Source of the DNA: Methylobacterium nonmethylotrophicum
GTDB taxonomy: Bacteria; Pseudomonadota; Alphaproteobacteria; Rhizobiales; Beijerinckiaceae
Reading direction: 5' to 3'
DNA length: 38,169 nucleotides
Assembly: GCF_004745635.1 (NCBI RefSeq)
Contig: NZ_SRLB01000046.1
Location: forward strand, 1 to 38,169
Of this stretch, positions 1 to 7,756 are shown in pieces. Below the pieces are notes generated by a model. The model saw nothing but the letters and a program-made list of their open reading frames with translations. It ran no database searches and had not been told where the DNA came from. The position numbers and the translations under genes were made by a program. Each line of letters starts with the position of its first letter. Within the stretch, counting starts at the first letter, position 1.

Positions 1-213
1 CTTGAGCATGTTGGCGCCGGCGAGCACGCCGGCATCGACGGCGCTCTGCAACTGCGCCTTGCGGTAGAGCAGGCGGCCGTACTCGACGGCGGCACTCACC
101 GAGCCGAGCAGGATCGGCAGGGCGACCGCGAAGGCGATCAGGAAGACGCCGCTGTCGTTGCGCGCGAAGCTTAGACCCTTTCTACAACTGCGCCTCAACA
201 TACGACTACGCAT
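1..213 (-). CDS. TadG-like Flp pilus assembly protein, N-terminus (partial)
   Basis: This gene runs leftward and leaves the window at base 1, so only its first 67-71 residues are visible. Two in-frame ATGs are possible, at 213 and 201. After a short basic head comes FARNDSG, then a hydrophobic membrane segment (VFLIAFAVALPILLGSV), then EYGRLLYRKAQLQSAVDAG and VLAGANMLK. This is the TadE/TadG N-terminal pattern: one membrane anchor followed by a helix with an xxALQxAxDAxxLAGA-type stretch. Family members anchor minor pilin or pilus-assembly factors of the Flp/Tad system in the inner membrane. It differs in orientation and function from everything to its right and I take it as host chromosome. 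The exact subfamily (TadE, TadF or TadG) cannot be decided from this fragment. Confidence 0.75.
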   Translation of the reverse strand, partial: MRSRMLRRSCRKGLSFARNDSGVFLIAFAVALPILLGSVSAAVEYGRLLYRKAQLQSAVDAGVLAGANMLK

Positions 214-536
214 GATTGTATTCAGTGCGGCCCACTTCGAACACTGACGGGCATTATGACTGCTCACACCTAAAGCAAATGCTAATGAAAGAAGCATAAA
301 TGAAATAACACTTTATTAGGAATCGGAGTGGAGCCGACGTCCGGCATCCTCCGTCCCCTCATGGCCTACGTCCGCCTCAACGCCAACCGCTTGGGGGCGA
401 GTGCAGATCCTCGCATGGTCAAGCTGATTGGGTTTTGACCTTGGGCCCCAGCAGCAACGCCATCGAAACGCCCTTGACAGTGTCCAAACCGGAGCCGGAC
501 CGATGGTGCACAACATAAGCACAAGGGCCGAAGCTG
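214..536. other. Intergenic left junction region
   Basis: This is the stretch between the divergent TadG-like gene and the first phage gene. Bases 214-320 are clearly richer in A and T than the surroundings and probably hold the promoter of the minus-strand pilus gene. From about 320 the composition is phage-like or host-like GC-rich. A short open frame (361-438, 25 codons) has no recognisable product. The prophage left end probably lies here, but I found no sequence near the right side of the prophage that repeats any part of it, so no attL can be named. It contains the 403-436 repeat listed separately and a TTGACA hexamer at 474-479. Confidence 0.5.
403..436 (+). repeat. 34-bp direct repeat, copy 1 (other copy at 11608-11641)
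   Basis: The 34 bases match 11608-11641 without gaps at 29 positions, including the identical 16-mer AAGCTGATTGGGTTTT (421-436 and 11626-11641). In both copies a TTGAC hexamer starts 53-54 bases after the start of that 16-mer (474 and 11680). This suggests that a whole regulatory or mobile unit was duplicated. Confidence 0.75.
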
Positions 537-1397
537 GTGACTCACGCTGCGACGAAGTCCGAGACCCGCAAGACGCCGCCGCTCGTCCCGTACCGGCGCG
601 CCCCATCCACCCGCCAGCGCGGCCCGCGCGGCGACCGCTACGACCGCCGCGAGGCCTACCAGCACGGCGCCGGCCTCGGCCAGCCGGCTCGCCCGCAGGC
701 CATCCCCACCGCCATCGTCGCCATCGACGATCCGCTCGAGCCCGGCAAGCGCCTGCTCGCCACCGTCAATCGCCGCGTCGACATCCTCGAGGACGAGCGC
801 TCGCACGGGCGGATCAGCGTCAGCCAGTACGAGACCGCCCGCCAGGTCCAAGCCGTGTTCGAGCGGGCCACCGGCGCCCGCCTCGGCTCCGGCGGTTGGA
901 ACGTCGGCGGGTCCCGTGACCAGACCATCGCGCACGAGCTCGCCATCATCTACGCGATCGAGGACGCCCGGGTGGTCCGCGCCCTCCTCGGCCGGGTCGA
1001 GAAGGCTGTCGGCACCGTCGGCGCCCGGTTCCTGAAGTCGGTCCTGGCCGATCGCCAGACCTTCGCGCAGGCGGCCGAGGCCCGCGGCAAGGCCGGCGAG
1101 CGCGGCACCAGCCAGGTCGCCGCCCACTTCCGCATCCTCCTCGAGGGCCTGGACGAGGCGTTCGCCTCCAACGGCCTCGTGCGCGAGATCGAGAGCTTCT
1201 TCCGCACCCCCGACACCGGCGAGGAGACCGATGCCCGCGGCACCGTCGTGCCGGCCGGCCACGGTCACGCCTGGGGCGTCGATCAGGCTCGGTATGCGGC
1301 GCACATGAACGAGGAGGCCGCCGGGCTCGCCGAACCGACTCGGCCGCGGTGGGATCGGGTAGCGGCGAACCGGCGGCGCGTGTCGCACGAGCGTTGA
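537..1397 (+). CDS. Putative phage late-gene regulator (HTH-like C-terminal half)
   Basis: This 286-residue protein uses GTG at 537, with an AAGGG ribosome site about 9 bases upstream. The first 60 residues are basic and disordered. Residues 70-210 are mostly helical: VNRRVDILEDERSHGRIS, then QVQAVFERATGARLGSGGW, IAHELAIIYAIEDARVV, and a helix-turn-helix-like block around 165-205 (FLKSVLADRQTFAQAAEARG). The last block resembles the sigma-region-4/RinA-type DNA-binding ends of phage late-transcription regulators that sit just upstream of terminase genes. The helical core also recalls alphaproteobacterial phage HTH proteins (DUF6456-like), but I cannot name a family with certainty. Its position supports a control role: the stop codon overlaps a 14-base motif repeated before two other gene blocks, and a terminator-like hairpin and tRNA follow. 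Antitermination or activation is inferred. Confidence 0.6.
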   Translation: MTHAATKSETRKTPPLVPYRRAPSTRQRGPRGDRYDRREAYQHGAGLGQPARPQAIPTAIVAIDDPLEPGKRLLATVNRRVDILEDERSHGRISVSQYETARQVQAVFERATGARLGSGGWNVGGSRDQTIAHELAIIYAIEDARVVRALLGRVEKAVGTVGARFLKSVLADRQTFAQAAEARGKAGERGTSQVAAHFRILLEGLDEAFASNGLVREIESFFRTPDTGEETDARGTVVPAGHGHAWGVDQARYAAHMNEEAAGLAEPTRPRWDRVAANRRRVSHER

Positions 1398-1407
1398 CCC
1401 GACGGGC
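1394..1407 (+). promoter_or_regulatory. Repeated phage control motif, copy 1
   Basis: TTGACCCGACGGGC occurs here, at 11680-11693 and at 25219-25232, always on the plus strand. This copy overlaps the stop codon of the putative regulator. The TTGACC part could be a -35 box, but no convincing -10 box lies 16-18 bases on. CCCGACGGG is an odd palindrome that could bind a protein. The hairpin at 1441-1473 begins 47 bases after the motif starts. Downstream bases also show loose similarity among copies (AAxCC...CxGTC). Confidence 0.65.
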
Positions 1408-1440
1408 AAAAGCCTGCACAAAGCCATCGTCACGAGACGC

Positions 1441-1473
1441 ACGCCCGGAGCCGCAAGGCGCCCGGGCGTTTTG
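1441..1473 (+). terminator. Terminator-like hairpin between regulator and tRNA
   Basis: The 8-bp arms ACGCCCGG (1441-1448) and CCGGGCGT (1462-1469) are perfectly complementary and are followed by TTTTG. It lies between control motif copy 1 and the tRNA gene. This is the order seen at lambda pR'-qut-tR', where an antiterminator lets polymerase pass into the late genes; that reading here is inference. Confidence 0.7.
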
Positions 1474-1484
1474 CTGTCTCCCGG

Positions 1485-1560
1485 TGGAATGTAGCTCAGT
1501 CGGTAGAGCACTGCCCTGTTAAGGCGAGGGTCGCAGGTTCGAGCCCTGCCGTTCCAGCCA
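1485..1560 (+). tRNA. tRNA-Asn (GTT), phage-type
   Basis: The 76-base gene folds as a full cloverleaf. The acceptor stem is TGGAATG/CGTTCCA, the D arm is GCTC/GAGC, the anticodon is GTT at 1518-1520, and the T arm is GCAGG-TTCGAGC-CCTGC. The discriminator G and CCA end are encoded (1557-1560). The anticodon stem CTGCC/GGCGA has only four pairs (27-43 is C-A, 28-42 is T-G), which is weaker than usual. The acceptor stem differs from typical bacterial tRNA-Asn and looks like phage-encoded ones. Its place between a phage regulator and the packaging genes fits a phage tRNA rather than a host integration target; no second copy of its 3' end was found. Confidence 0.9.
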
Positions 1561-1636
1561 ACCTCTTGAACCCTGCCGGCCCAGCGCTGTTCTCCGCGAA
1601 GACGCGACCGGCCACCTGTGTCATGATCGGTCCCCG

Positions 1637-1891
1637 ATGAGCGCCCACGCGATCGCCACCAAGATCCGCGACGAGGTCCGGGCCTTCCGGCGCCGCGAGC
1701 GCTTCTGTGATCAGGCCGCCTACCTCGAGAGCAAGGACGCGCACTGCCAGCGCATCAACGGGCTGGTCGACGACCTGATGCGCGCCATCGGGACGCCGGC
1801 GCCGCTGTCGATGCGGCCGGGCCCGCGCTTCCTCGGCCGGCGGTCCATCCAGGTCGTGATGCGCGACGCGCCGATGGCGAAGCGGGCCTGA
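1637..1891 (+). CDS. Small hypothetical protein (84 aa)
   Basis: This is a soluble, strongly basic small protein of unknown function that starts MSAHAIATKIRDEVRAFRRR. The middle (FCDQAAYLESKDAHCQRINGLVDDLMRAIG) is predicted helical. It lies alone between the tRNA and the integrase on the same strand, with about 80 bases on either side. A control protein such as a small excisionase-like factor would fit the site, but no helix-turn-helix or excisionase motif is evident, so no function is assigned. Confidence 0.6.
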   Translation: MSAHAIATKIRDEVRAFRRRERFCDQAAYLESKDAHCQRINGLVDDLMRAIGTPAPLSMRPGPRFLGRRSIQVVMRDAPMAKRA

Positions 1892-1974
1892 TCCCAGGTC
1901 ACCATAACCGCCGTTCTCGATGGGAAATCGGGCCCCTGCCCCGTTTCCGATAATCGCCGTTCCTGGAACGCTCG

Positions 1975-2898
1975 ATGACCTCTCTGCCGGTGCCGGTCGC
2001 ACCGGCGAAAGTCGTTGAACTCCAGGACCATCTCGCCTCCGCAGCGGCCTACGCGCTCGCCGAAAAGAGCGATGCGACGCGCCGCGCCTACGCCTCGGAC
2101 TTCGCCGACTTCGCGGCCTGGTGCCGGGGCATGAGCACCGACCCTCTGCCGGCCTCGGTCGCCACCGCCGCGGCCTACCTCGCCAGCCTCGCCGACCGCG
2201 GGCTGAAGGCCTCCACGATCACCCGGCGCGCCGCCGCGATCGGCTACGCGCACCGCCGCGCCGGCCACGAGCCGCCGACCAACGCCGAACCGGTCCGGGC
2301 GGTGCTCAAGGGGATCCGCCGCCGCCTCGGCGTCGCGGTCGAGCGCAAGGCGCCGGCCACCGCCCGGGCGATCGGCGCCATGCTGAAGAAGGTACCGGAC
2401 ACCCGGGAGGGCAAGCGCGACCGCGCGCTGCTGCTGATCGGCTTCGCGGCGGCCCTGCGCCGCTCCGAACTCGTCGGCCTGGTTGTCGAGGATCTGGAGC
2501 GGACGCCGGACGGCATCTTCGTCCACATCCGCCGGTCGAAGACCGACCAGGAGGGCGAGGGCCACACCGTCGCCATCCCGCGCGGCGGCAAGCTCCGGCC
2601 GGTCGAGGCGCTCGAGGACTGGCTCGCCGCCTCGGGCATCCGCTCCGGCCGCATCTTCGACCTGACCGACCGCAGCGTCGCGAACATCGTGAAGCGCTAC
2701 GCCGAGGCCGCCAAGCTCGATCCGGCGACCTTCTCCGGCCACTCGCTGCGCGCCGGCTTCGTCACCTCGGCCCTCGAGGCGGGCGCCGACCTCCTGAAGG
2801 TCATGGATGTCACCCGCCACCGCGAGGTGAAGACCCTCAAGGCCTACGACCGCCGGGCGAAGGCCTTCAAGAACCACGCCGGGAAGGGATTCCTCTGA
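1975..2898 (+). CDS. int: Tyrosine site-specific recombinase (integrase)
   Basis: This 307-residue enzyme of the tyrosine recombinase family would integrate the phage genome by strand exchange between att sites. Residues 15-120 form the SAM-like core-binding domain (DATRRAYASDFADFAAWC). The catalytic domain carries the full set: Arg162 in LRRSEL, Lys189 in RRSKTD, His256 and Arg259 in GHSLRAG, His282 in TRHREV, and the nucleophile Tyr291 in KAYDRR. It therefore looks active. The stop overlaps the ATG of a tiny ORF at 2898. It sits directly before the packaging genes instead of next to an early or immunity region, which is unusual. No excisionase is recognised. Confidence 0.92.
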   Translation: MTSLPVPVAPAKVVELQDHLASAAAYALAEKSDATRRAYASDFADFAAWCRGMSTDPLPASVATAAAYLASLADRGLKASTITRRAAAIGYAHRRAGHEPPTNAEPVRAVLKGIRRRLGVAVERKAPATARAIGAMLKKVPDTREGKRDRALLLIGFAAALRRSELVGLVVEDLERTPDGIFVHIRRSKTDQEGEGHTVAIPRGGKLRPVEALEDWLAASGIRSGRIFDLTDRSVANIVKRYAEAAKLDPATFSGHSLRAGFVTSALEAGADLLKVMDVTRHREVKTLKAYDRRAKAFKNHAGKGFL

Positions 2899-3011
2899 TG
2901 CTCGCCCTCCTCATGCGCATGCTGCGCGGCCGGCCGCCTGCGCCTCCGCCCGCCTCGCCCGTCAGCGTGATCCGGCGTGGCGTGGTGCTCTCGCAGGGCT
3001 GCGGTCGATGA
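2898..3011 (+). CDS. Tiny ORF coupled to the integrase (37 aa)
   Basis: The ATG overlaps the integrase stop (TGATG), a typical translational-coupling junction. The product begins MLALLMRMLRGRPPAP, with a short hydrophobic start followed by a proline-rich part. Its own stop overlaps the ATG of the next tiny ORF at 3008. The junctions are the only support for coding; there is no recognised family. Confidence 0.35.
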   Translation: MLALLMRMLRGRPPAPPPASPVSVIRRGVVLSQGCGR

Positions 3012-3091
3012 TGTCGGCCGAGCGCCTTGCCTTCCTCCTGCTGCTCCAGCGCCAGCACTTCGACGGGCTCGCGCATCGGCTGGGGCGCTGA
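3008..3091 (+). CDS. Tiny ORF before the small terminase (27 aa)
   Basis: It starts with two consecutive ATGs (3008 and 3011), the first overlapping the preceding stop. The peptide MMSAERLAFLLLLQRQHFDG is one amphipathic helix. It ends 16 bases before the TerS-like gene. It may be real or may only keep ribosomes running towards the packaging operon; function unknown. Confidence 0.35.
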   Translation: MMSAERLAFLLLLQRQHFDGLAHRLGR

Positions 3092-3107
3092 GAACAAGGT
3101 CCGAACA

Positions 3108-3401
3108 ATGGCGTTCCTACCTGGGCAGTCCGGCAATCCGGGCGGTCGGCCGAAGGCCGTGCACCGCGTCCGGGACTTGGCGCGCGAGCGCACCGAGGAC
3201 GCGATCGACGTCCTGGTGGCGATCATGCGCGACGAGGGCGCGCCGTCGGCCGCGCGCGTCTCCGCCGCCACGGCGATCCTCGATCGCGGCTACGGCAAGC
3301 CGACACAGCCGCTCGCCGGCGAGGGAGAGGATGGCGAGGGCGGCGGCGCCCCGATCGGCCTGACCGTCCAGTTCATCCGCCCGACCTTGGATGCAGGTTG
3401 A
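3108..3401 (+). CDS. Small terminase-like protein (DUF5681-type)
   Basis: This 97-residue protein starts at ATG 3108; an upstream extension in frame (to 3027) lacks sensible sequence and is discarded. The N-terminus has the DUF5681 signature GQSGNPGGRPK, followed by a helical part (VRDLARERTEDAIDVLVAIM) and ARVSAATAILDRGYGKPTQ. Proteins with this pattern sit directly before large terminases in many proteobacterial prophages and are thought to act as the DNA-recognition small subunit. Its stop overlaps the TerL start by 11 bases, which supports coupling. The role as TerS comes from position and family pattern; no DNA-binding motif is proven. Confidence 0.75.
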   Translation: MAFLPGQSGNPGGRPKAVHRVRDLARERTEDAIDVLVAIMRDEGAPSAARVSAATAILDRGYGKPTQPLAGEGEDGEGGGAPIGLTVQFIRPTLDAG

Positions 3402-4689
3402 GTTCCCGGAGCGGCTCGCCTTCCTGTTCGAGCCGGCCCGGTACAAGATCGCGTATGGGGGCCGCGGCGGCGCGAAGTCGTGGGGGTTCGCCCGCGCGCT
3501 CCTGATCCTGGGCGCCCAGCGTCCGCTCCGGGTGCTCTGCTGTCGCGAGTTCCAGAACTCCATCGCCGAGTCGGCGCACGCGCTGCTCTCGCAGCAGGTC
3601 GACCTGCTCGGCCTGTCGTCCCGGTACGAGGTGCAGGACAAGCGCATCCTTGGCGTGACCGGGACCGAGTTCATCTTCAAGGGCCTCCGGCACAACATCG
3701 CCTCGGTGAAGTCGACCGAGGGCGTGGATGTGGCCTGGGTCGAGGAGGCCCGCACCGTCTCGAAGACGAGTTGGGACACGCTGATCCCGACCATCCGCAA
3801 GCCGGGCTCCGAGATCTGGATCTCGTTCAACCCGGAACTCGAAGAGGACGAGACCTACCGGCGGTTCGTGAAGACCCCGCCGACCGGCGCCGTGGTGGTC
3901 AAGATCGGCTGGCGGGACAATCCCTGGTTCCCGGAGGTGCTGAAGCAGGAGGCGTTGGACCTCCTCGCCCGAGACCCGGCCGCCTACGCGACGGTCTGGG
4001 ACGGCCACTGCAAGGTGGTGCTGGACGGCGCGATCTACGCCAACGAGATCCTGGCGGCCACGAAGGCCGGGCGGTTCACGAAGGTGCCGCACGACGCCTC
4101 GAAGCCCGTGCACACGTTCTGGGACCTCGGTCGGGCCGACAAGACGTCCATCTGGTTCGCGCAGATGGTCGGGCTCGAGTTCCGGCTGATCGACTTCTAC
4201 GAGAACCGCGGCCACCCGCTCGGCCACTACCTCGGCGTGCTCGCGGAGCGGCAGGCGGCCAAGGGCTACGCCTACGGGGAGCACTGGCTGCCGCACGACG
4301 CGCAGAACGAGCTCCTGGCCTCCCGCCGGACCATCGAACAGCAGATGTGGGACGCCGGGCACCGGGTCCGCATCGTGCCGCGGCTGACCGTCGCCGCCGG
4401 CATCGAGGCCGCCCGCAAGCTGTTCGACCGCTGCTGGTTCGACGAGGAGGCCTGCGCCGACGGCATCCAGGCGCTGCGGAACTACCGCTACGACGTCGAC
4501 CCTGACACCGGCCAGTTCTCGAACCGGCCGCTGCACGACGGCTTCAGCCACGCGGCCGACGCCTTCCGGTACTTCGCCGTCGGCATCGCCGAGCCCCGGC
4601 CGGAGGCAGTGCCCTCCAACGCCCCGAACGACCGCTATGCGCGCCGCCGCCGCGAGCAGGCCCGGCCGAGCGGCTCGGGCTACGTCTGA
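3391..4689 (+). CDS. terL: Terminase large subunit (PBSX/Terminase_3 type)
   Basis: This 432-residue motor packages phage DNA into the prohead and cuts it. The ATPase domain shows Walker A GGRGGAKS (residues 23-30), Walker B VAWVEE (114-119) and the coupling motif SFNP (145-148). The nuclease domain has a metal-binding Asp245 in TFWDLG, Asp303 in LPHDAQ, and the C-terminal acidic motif DGFSHAADAFRY (383-394). All expected catalytic residues are present and the length is normal, so it looks functional. It overlaps the TerS-like gene and is followed 21 bases on by the portal gene. Confidence 0.95.
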   Translation: MQVEFPERLAFLFEPARYKIAYGGRGGAKSWGFARALLILGAQRPLRVLCCREFQNSIAESAHALLSQQVDLLGLSSRYEVQDKRILGVTGTEFIFKGLRHNIASVKSTEGVDVAWVEEARTVSKTSWDTLIPTIRKPGSEIWISFNPELEEDETYRRFVKTPPTGAVVVKIGWRDNPWFPEVLKQEALDLLARDPAAYATVWDGHCKVVLDGAIYANEILAATKAGRFTKVPHDASKPVHTFWDLGRADKTSIWFAQMVGLEFRLIDFYENRGHPLGHYLGVLAERQAAKGYAYGEHWLPHDAQNELLASRRTIEQQMWDAGHRVRIVPRLTVAAGIEAARKLFDRCWFDEEACADGIQALRNYRYDVDPDTGQFSNRPLHDGFSHAADAFRYFAVGIAEPRPEAVPSNAPNDRYARRRREQARPSGSGYV

Positions 4690-4710
4690 CCCCATCCGAG
4701 GATCCGCCGC

Positions 4711-6672
4711 GTGAGCGAGACCGAGACCGACCAGGACGCGCCGGGCGCGGATGAGACGGCGCGCCTCGAGCGCGACGCGCTCCTGCGCAAGATCATGGCC
4801 TGGTACCGCACGGACCGCGACGCCTCCTCGCGCTGGCGCAAGGAGGCGCGGCTCGACTACGATTTCGCCGCCGGCCACCAGTGGAGCGACCAGGACCTCG
4901 CCATCCTGCGCGAGCAGGGCCGGCCGCCGGTCACCTTCAACCGCATCCTGCCGGTGCTGAAGGCGGTGGCGGGCAGCGAGGTCAACTCGCGCCAGGACAT
5001 CCAGTACCTCCCCCGGGAGATCGGCGATTCCGCCCTCAACGAGGTGCTGACCGAGGCCGGCCGCTACCTCAGCCAGGAGGCGCAGGCCGAAGACGAGGAG
5101 AGCGACGCCTTCGTCGACCTCGCCACCTGCGGGCTCGGCTGCGTCGAGATGCGGCTCGACTATGAGGTGAACCCCGACGGCGCCTACGTCGAGGACCGGG
5201 TCGACCCGCTCGAGATGGTCTGGGACGCGAGCGCGCGGAAGCGCAACCTCGACGACGCCCGCCGGATCTTCCGGGCGAAGACGATGGACCTCGCCGAAGC
5301 CGAGGCCATGTTCCCGGACGCCGATCCGGAGGACCTGGATGCGGCCTGGGCCGAGGACCGGGACGAGGCGCCCCACCGGCAGATCCAGCCGGGCGAGCAC
5401 CGCTCCGACCGCGAGCGCTCGGCAGAATACGGCACGCGCCGCGTCACCATCGTGGAGGTGCAGTGGTTCGAGCGGGTGCGCGTCGTCCTCGTCGGCGATC
5501 CGGCCACCGGCCAGATGCAGGAGATGGACGAGGCGACCGCGGCGACGGTGCAGCGCCGCGCCGCCGTGCTCGGGATGCCGGACCTGCCGACCTTCGGCCG
5601 CATGAAGCGGGTCTACAGGCGGGCCTTCGTCGGCAACGTGGTGCTGGAGGTGACCGACGGACCGGCCGGTGATCGGTTCTCGTACGCGTTCATGACCGGC
5701 GACCGCGACGTGCCGCGCGTGGGCGGATGGTTCGGCCTGGTGCGCCCGATGCGTGAGCCGCAGCGGTTCGCCAACGCCTGGCTCGGCCAGACGCTCGACA
5801 TGCTGAACCGGCAGGCCAAGGGCGGGCTGCTGATGGAGAAGGCCGCGGTCCCGGACCAAACCGAGTTCGAGGCGAGCTACGGGAAGCCTGGCGCCGTGTC
5901 GTGGGTCGAGGATGGCGCGCTGCGCTCCGGCGCCATCAAGGAGAAGCCGCTCCCACAACTCCCGGCCGGCCACTTCCAGCTCATGGAGTTCGCGATCAGC
6001 AGCATCAGGGACTCGTCGGGCGTGAACCTCGAGCTGCTCGGCATGAAGTCGAACGACCAGGCGGGCGTGCTGGAGTACCAGCGCAAGCAGGCCGCGCTCA
6101 CCATCCTGGCGACGCTGTTCGACGCGCTCCGGCGGGCCCGCAAGCATATCGGGCGCGTGCGGCTCTTCTTCATCCAGAACTTCCTCTCCGACGGCCGCCT
6201 GGTGCGGATTGCCGGCGACGGCGCCCAACGCGTGATCCCGCTCGTGCGCGACGTCACGGCCGGCGAGTACGACGTGGTGATCGACGACGCGCCGACCTCG
6301 CCGAACCAGAAGGAGGTCGTGTGGCAGACCTTCACGGGCATCTTCCCGGTGATCAAGGACCTGATCACCCCGCAGGTGCTCATCGAGATCCTGCCCTACT
6401 CGCCGTTCCCCGACAGCTTCGTCGCCAAGATGCGCGACCTGCTGGCGAGCCAGGGCGCTGACCCGCAGGCCGAGCAGCAGCGCCAGATCGGCATGCAGAC
6501 GGCCATCGCGAAGATCCAGGACCTCACCGCCGGGGCGAACCTGAAGAACGCCAAGGCGGGCCGTGAGCAGGCCCTCGCCCACCAGGACGCGGCGCACGCT
6601 GCCGTCGCACAGATGACTGCGCTCGCGGGGCCGCCGCAGCCGGCGCAGCCCGGGTTCGCGCCCGCGGCCTGA
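4711..6672 (+). CDS. Portal protein (P22-like)
   Basis: This 653-residue protein starts at GTG 4711 behind a GAGG ribosome site. It would form the dodecameric ring at one head vertex through which DNA enters and leaves. P22-type portal traits are the head KIMAWYRTDRDASSRWRKEA, then DFAAGHQWS, RPPVTFNRILPVLKAVAG, a long central region with SSGVNLELLG, and an Ala/Gln-rich helical tail that could enter the barrel. The length is close to P22 gp1-type portals. It follows TerL and precedes the scaffold gene, the standard order. Confidence 0.92.
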   Translation: MSETETDQDAPGADETARLERDALLRKIMAWYRTDRDASSRWRKEARLDYDFAAGHQWSDQDLAILREQGRPPVTFNRILPVLKAVAGSEVNSRQDIQYLPREIGDSALNEVLTEAGRYLSQEAQAEDEESDAFVDLATCGLGCVEMRLDYEVNPDGAYVEDRVDPLEMVWDASARKRNLDDARRIFRAKTMDLAEAEAMFPDADPEDLDAAWAEDRDEAPHRQIQPGEHRSDRERSAEYGTRRVTIVEVQWFERVRVVLVGDPATGQMQEMDEATAATVQRRAAVLGMPDLPTFGRMKRVYRRAFVGNVVLEVTDGPAGDRFSYAFMTGDRDVPRVGGWFGLVRPMREPQRFANAWLGQTLDMLNRQAKGGLLMEKAAVPDQTEFEASYGKPGAVSWVEDGALRSGAIKEKPLPQLPAGHFQLMEFAISSIRDSSGVNLELLGMKSNDQAGVLEYQRKQAALTILATLFDALRRARKHIGRVRLFFIQNFLSDGRLVRIAGDGAQRVIPLVRDVTAGEYDVVIDDAPTSPNQKEVVWQTFTGIFPVIKDLITPQVLIEILPYSPFPDSFVAKMRDLLASQGADPQAEQQRQIGMQTAIAKIQDLTAGANLKNAKAGREQALAHQDAAHAAVAQMTALAGPPQPAQPGFAPAA

Positions 6673-6683
6673 CCCTTCCGCCC

Positions 6684-6703
6684 GCCGGCGGCGTCACGCC
6701 GGC
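6684..6703 (+). other. Hairpin between portal and scaffold genes
   Basis: The 7-bp arms GCCGGCG (6684-6690) and CGCCGGC (6697-6703) pair perfectly around a 6-base loop. No T-run follows, so it is more likely an mRNA-stabilising or attenuating structure than a terminator. It could help set the portal-to-scaffold ratio. Confidence 0.35.
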
Positions 6704-6736
6704 TCCGTCCCATCACGTCACGAGGACCGCACCCCC

Positions 6737-7753
6737 ATGGATCCCGAGAACACCGACCTGAGCACCGGCGACGACTTCACGCCCGAGGAGGCCGCCGCCT
6801 TCGCGGCCATGGAGCGCGGCGAAGAGCCGGGTAGCGCCGCCGGGGCCGAGCCGCCCGCGAGCGAACCGGTCGCCCAGCCCGCGGCCGCCGCACAGCCCGG
6901 CGAGGTCGCCCCCGATCAGGTCGTCGATCCCGAGGACGAGGGCGCGGACGATCCGGAGGCCAACAAGGGCCGGTTCGTGCGGCACGGCGCGTTCCACCGC
7001 GAGCGCTCGCTCCGCAAGGAGCTGCAGACGCAGAACGCGCAGCTGCTCGACCGCCTGACCCGCGGCGAGGAACGCATGCGCATCCTCACCGAGGCCATGC
7101 GCGCTGCCCCGCAGGTCCAGCCGCAGCCGGGTCAGCCTCAGGCGCCGGCCGCGCCTCCGAACCCGGAGGAGGACATCTTCGGCTACGCCAAGCACCTCGA
7201 GGCGCAGCTCGCCGAGCTTCGGCAGGGCCAGCAGCAGATGACCGAGGCGCAGCGGCAGGAGCGCGAGTTCAACGACACGGTCGGCAGCTACCGGGCCGAT
7301 ATCGCCCGGTTCGCCCAGGCCGAGCCCTCCTTCGCGGACGCCTACCAGCACCTCATCAACAGCCGGGCACAGGAACTCGCCTACGCGGGCGTGCCGCAGG
7401 CGGAGATCAGCCGCACGATCCAGGCCGACGAGTTCGCCCTGGTGCGGGCCTCCCTCGCCTCCGGCGTGTCGCCGGCCGAGCGCGTGTTCCAACTCGCCAA
7501 GCTCCGCGGGTTCGCCCCGAAGGCGGCCGAGCCGCCCGCCGCGAGCGCCACCGCCGCGCCGCCGCCCGAGTCCGCGACCGACCGGGCCGCACGCCTCGCC
7601 GCCGGCCAGAACGCCGCCCGCAGCCTCTCCGGCGCCGGCGGAGCGCCCGCCGCCGAGATGAGGCTGGAGCGCCTGGCCGAGATGTCCGAGGCCGAGTTCG
7701 AGGCCTATGCGGCCAAGAACCCGCGGCGCCTCGCTGCGCTGATGGGAGGCTGA
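6737..7753 (+). CDS. Head scaffolding protein
   Basis: This 338-residue acidic protein has the build of podovirus scaffolds. It has a disordered Ala/Pro/Glu-rich N-terminus (1-75), then helical coiled-coil stretches around 80-125 and 145-185 (HLEAQLAELRQGQQQMTEAQRQ), a globular helical middle, and a charged C-terminal helix (AEMSEAEFEAYAAKN). The N-terminal half includes RFVRHGAFHRERSLRKELQ, a pattern common in scaffolds placed between portal and capsid genes. Scaffold guides assembly of the coat shell and leaves before DNA packaging. In this phage the coat gene is separated from it by about 4.2 kb of inserted genes. Confidence 0.8.
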   Translation: MDPENTDLSTGDDFTPEEAAAFAAMERGEEPGSAAGAEPPASEPVAQPAAAAQPGEVAPDQVVDPEDEGADDPEANKGRFVRHGAFHRERSLRKELQTQNAQLLDRLTRGEERMRILTEAMRAAPQVQPQPGQPQAPAAPPNPEEDIFGYAKHLEAQLAELRQGQQQMTEAQRQEREFNDTVGSYRADIARFAQAEPSFADAYQHLINSRAQELAYAGVPQAEISRTIQADEFALVRASLASGVSPAERVFQLAKLRGFAPKAAEPPAASATAAPPPESATDRAARLAAGQNAARSLSGAGGAPAAEMRLERLAEMSEAEFEAYAAKNPRRLAALMGG

Positions 7754-7756
7754 TCG

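Noticed and set aside
366..1511. 381-codon minus-strand frame opposite the putative regulator
   Set aside because: It runs into the tRNA and has biased composition; the plus-strand frame has a proper start and helical domain.
1485..1560. tRNA-Asn as the prophage attachment site
   Set aside because: I saw no second copy of its 3' end near the right side of the prophage, and the tRNA looks phage-encoded.
1496..2002. Minus-strand frame ending in LEPATLALTGQ
   Set aside because: The apparent motif is the antisense reading of the tRNA T arm, a well-known annotation artefact.
3373..6597. 1074-codon open frame on the minus strand opposite terminase and portal
   Set aside because: It is a GC-rich antisense shadow: its sequence is Arg/Leu/Val/Asp-rich without motifs, while the plus-strand genes have full catalytic signatures.
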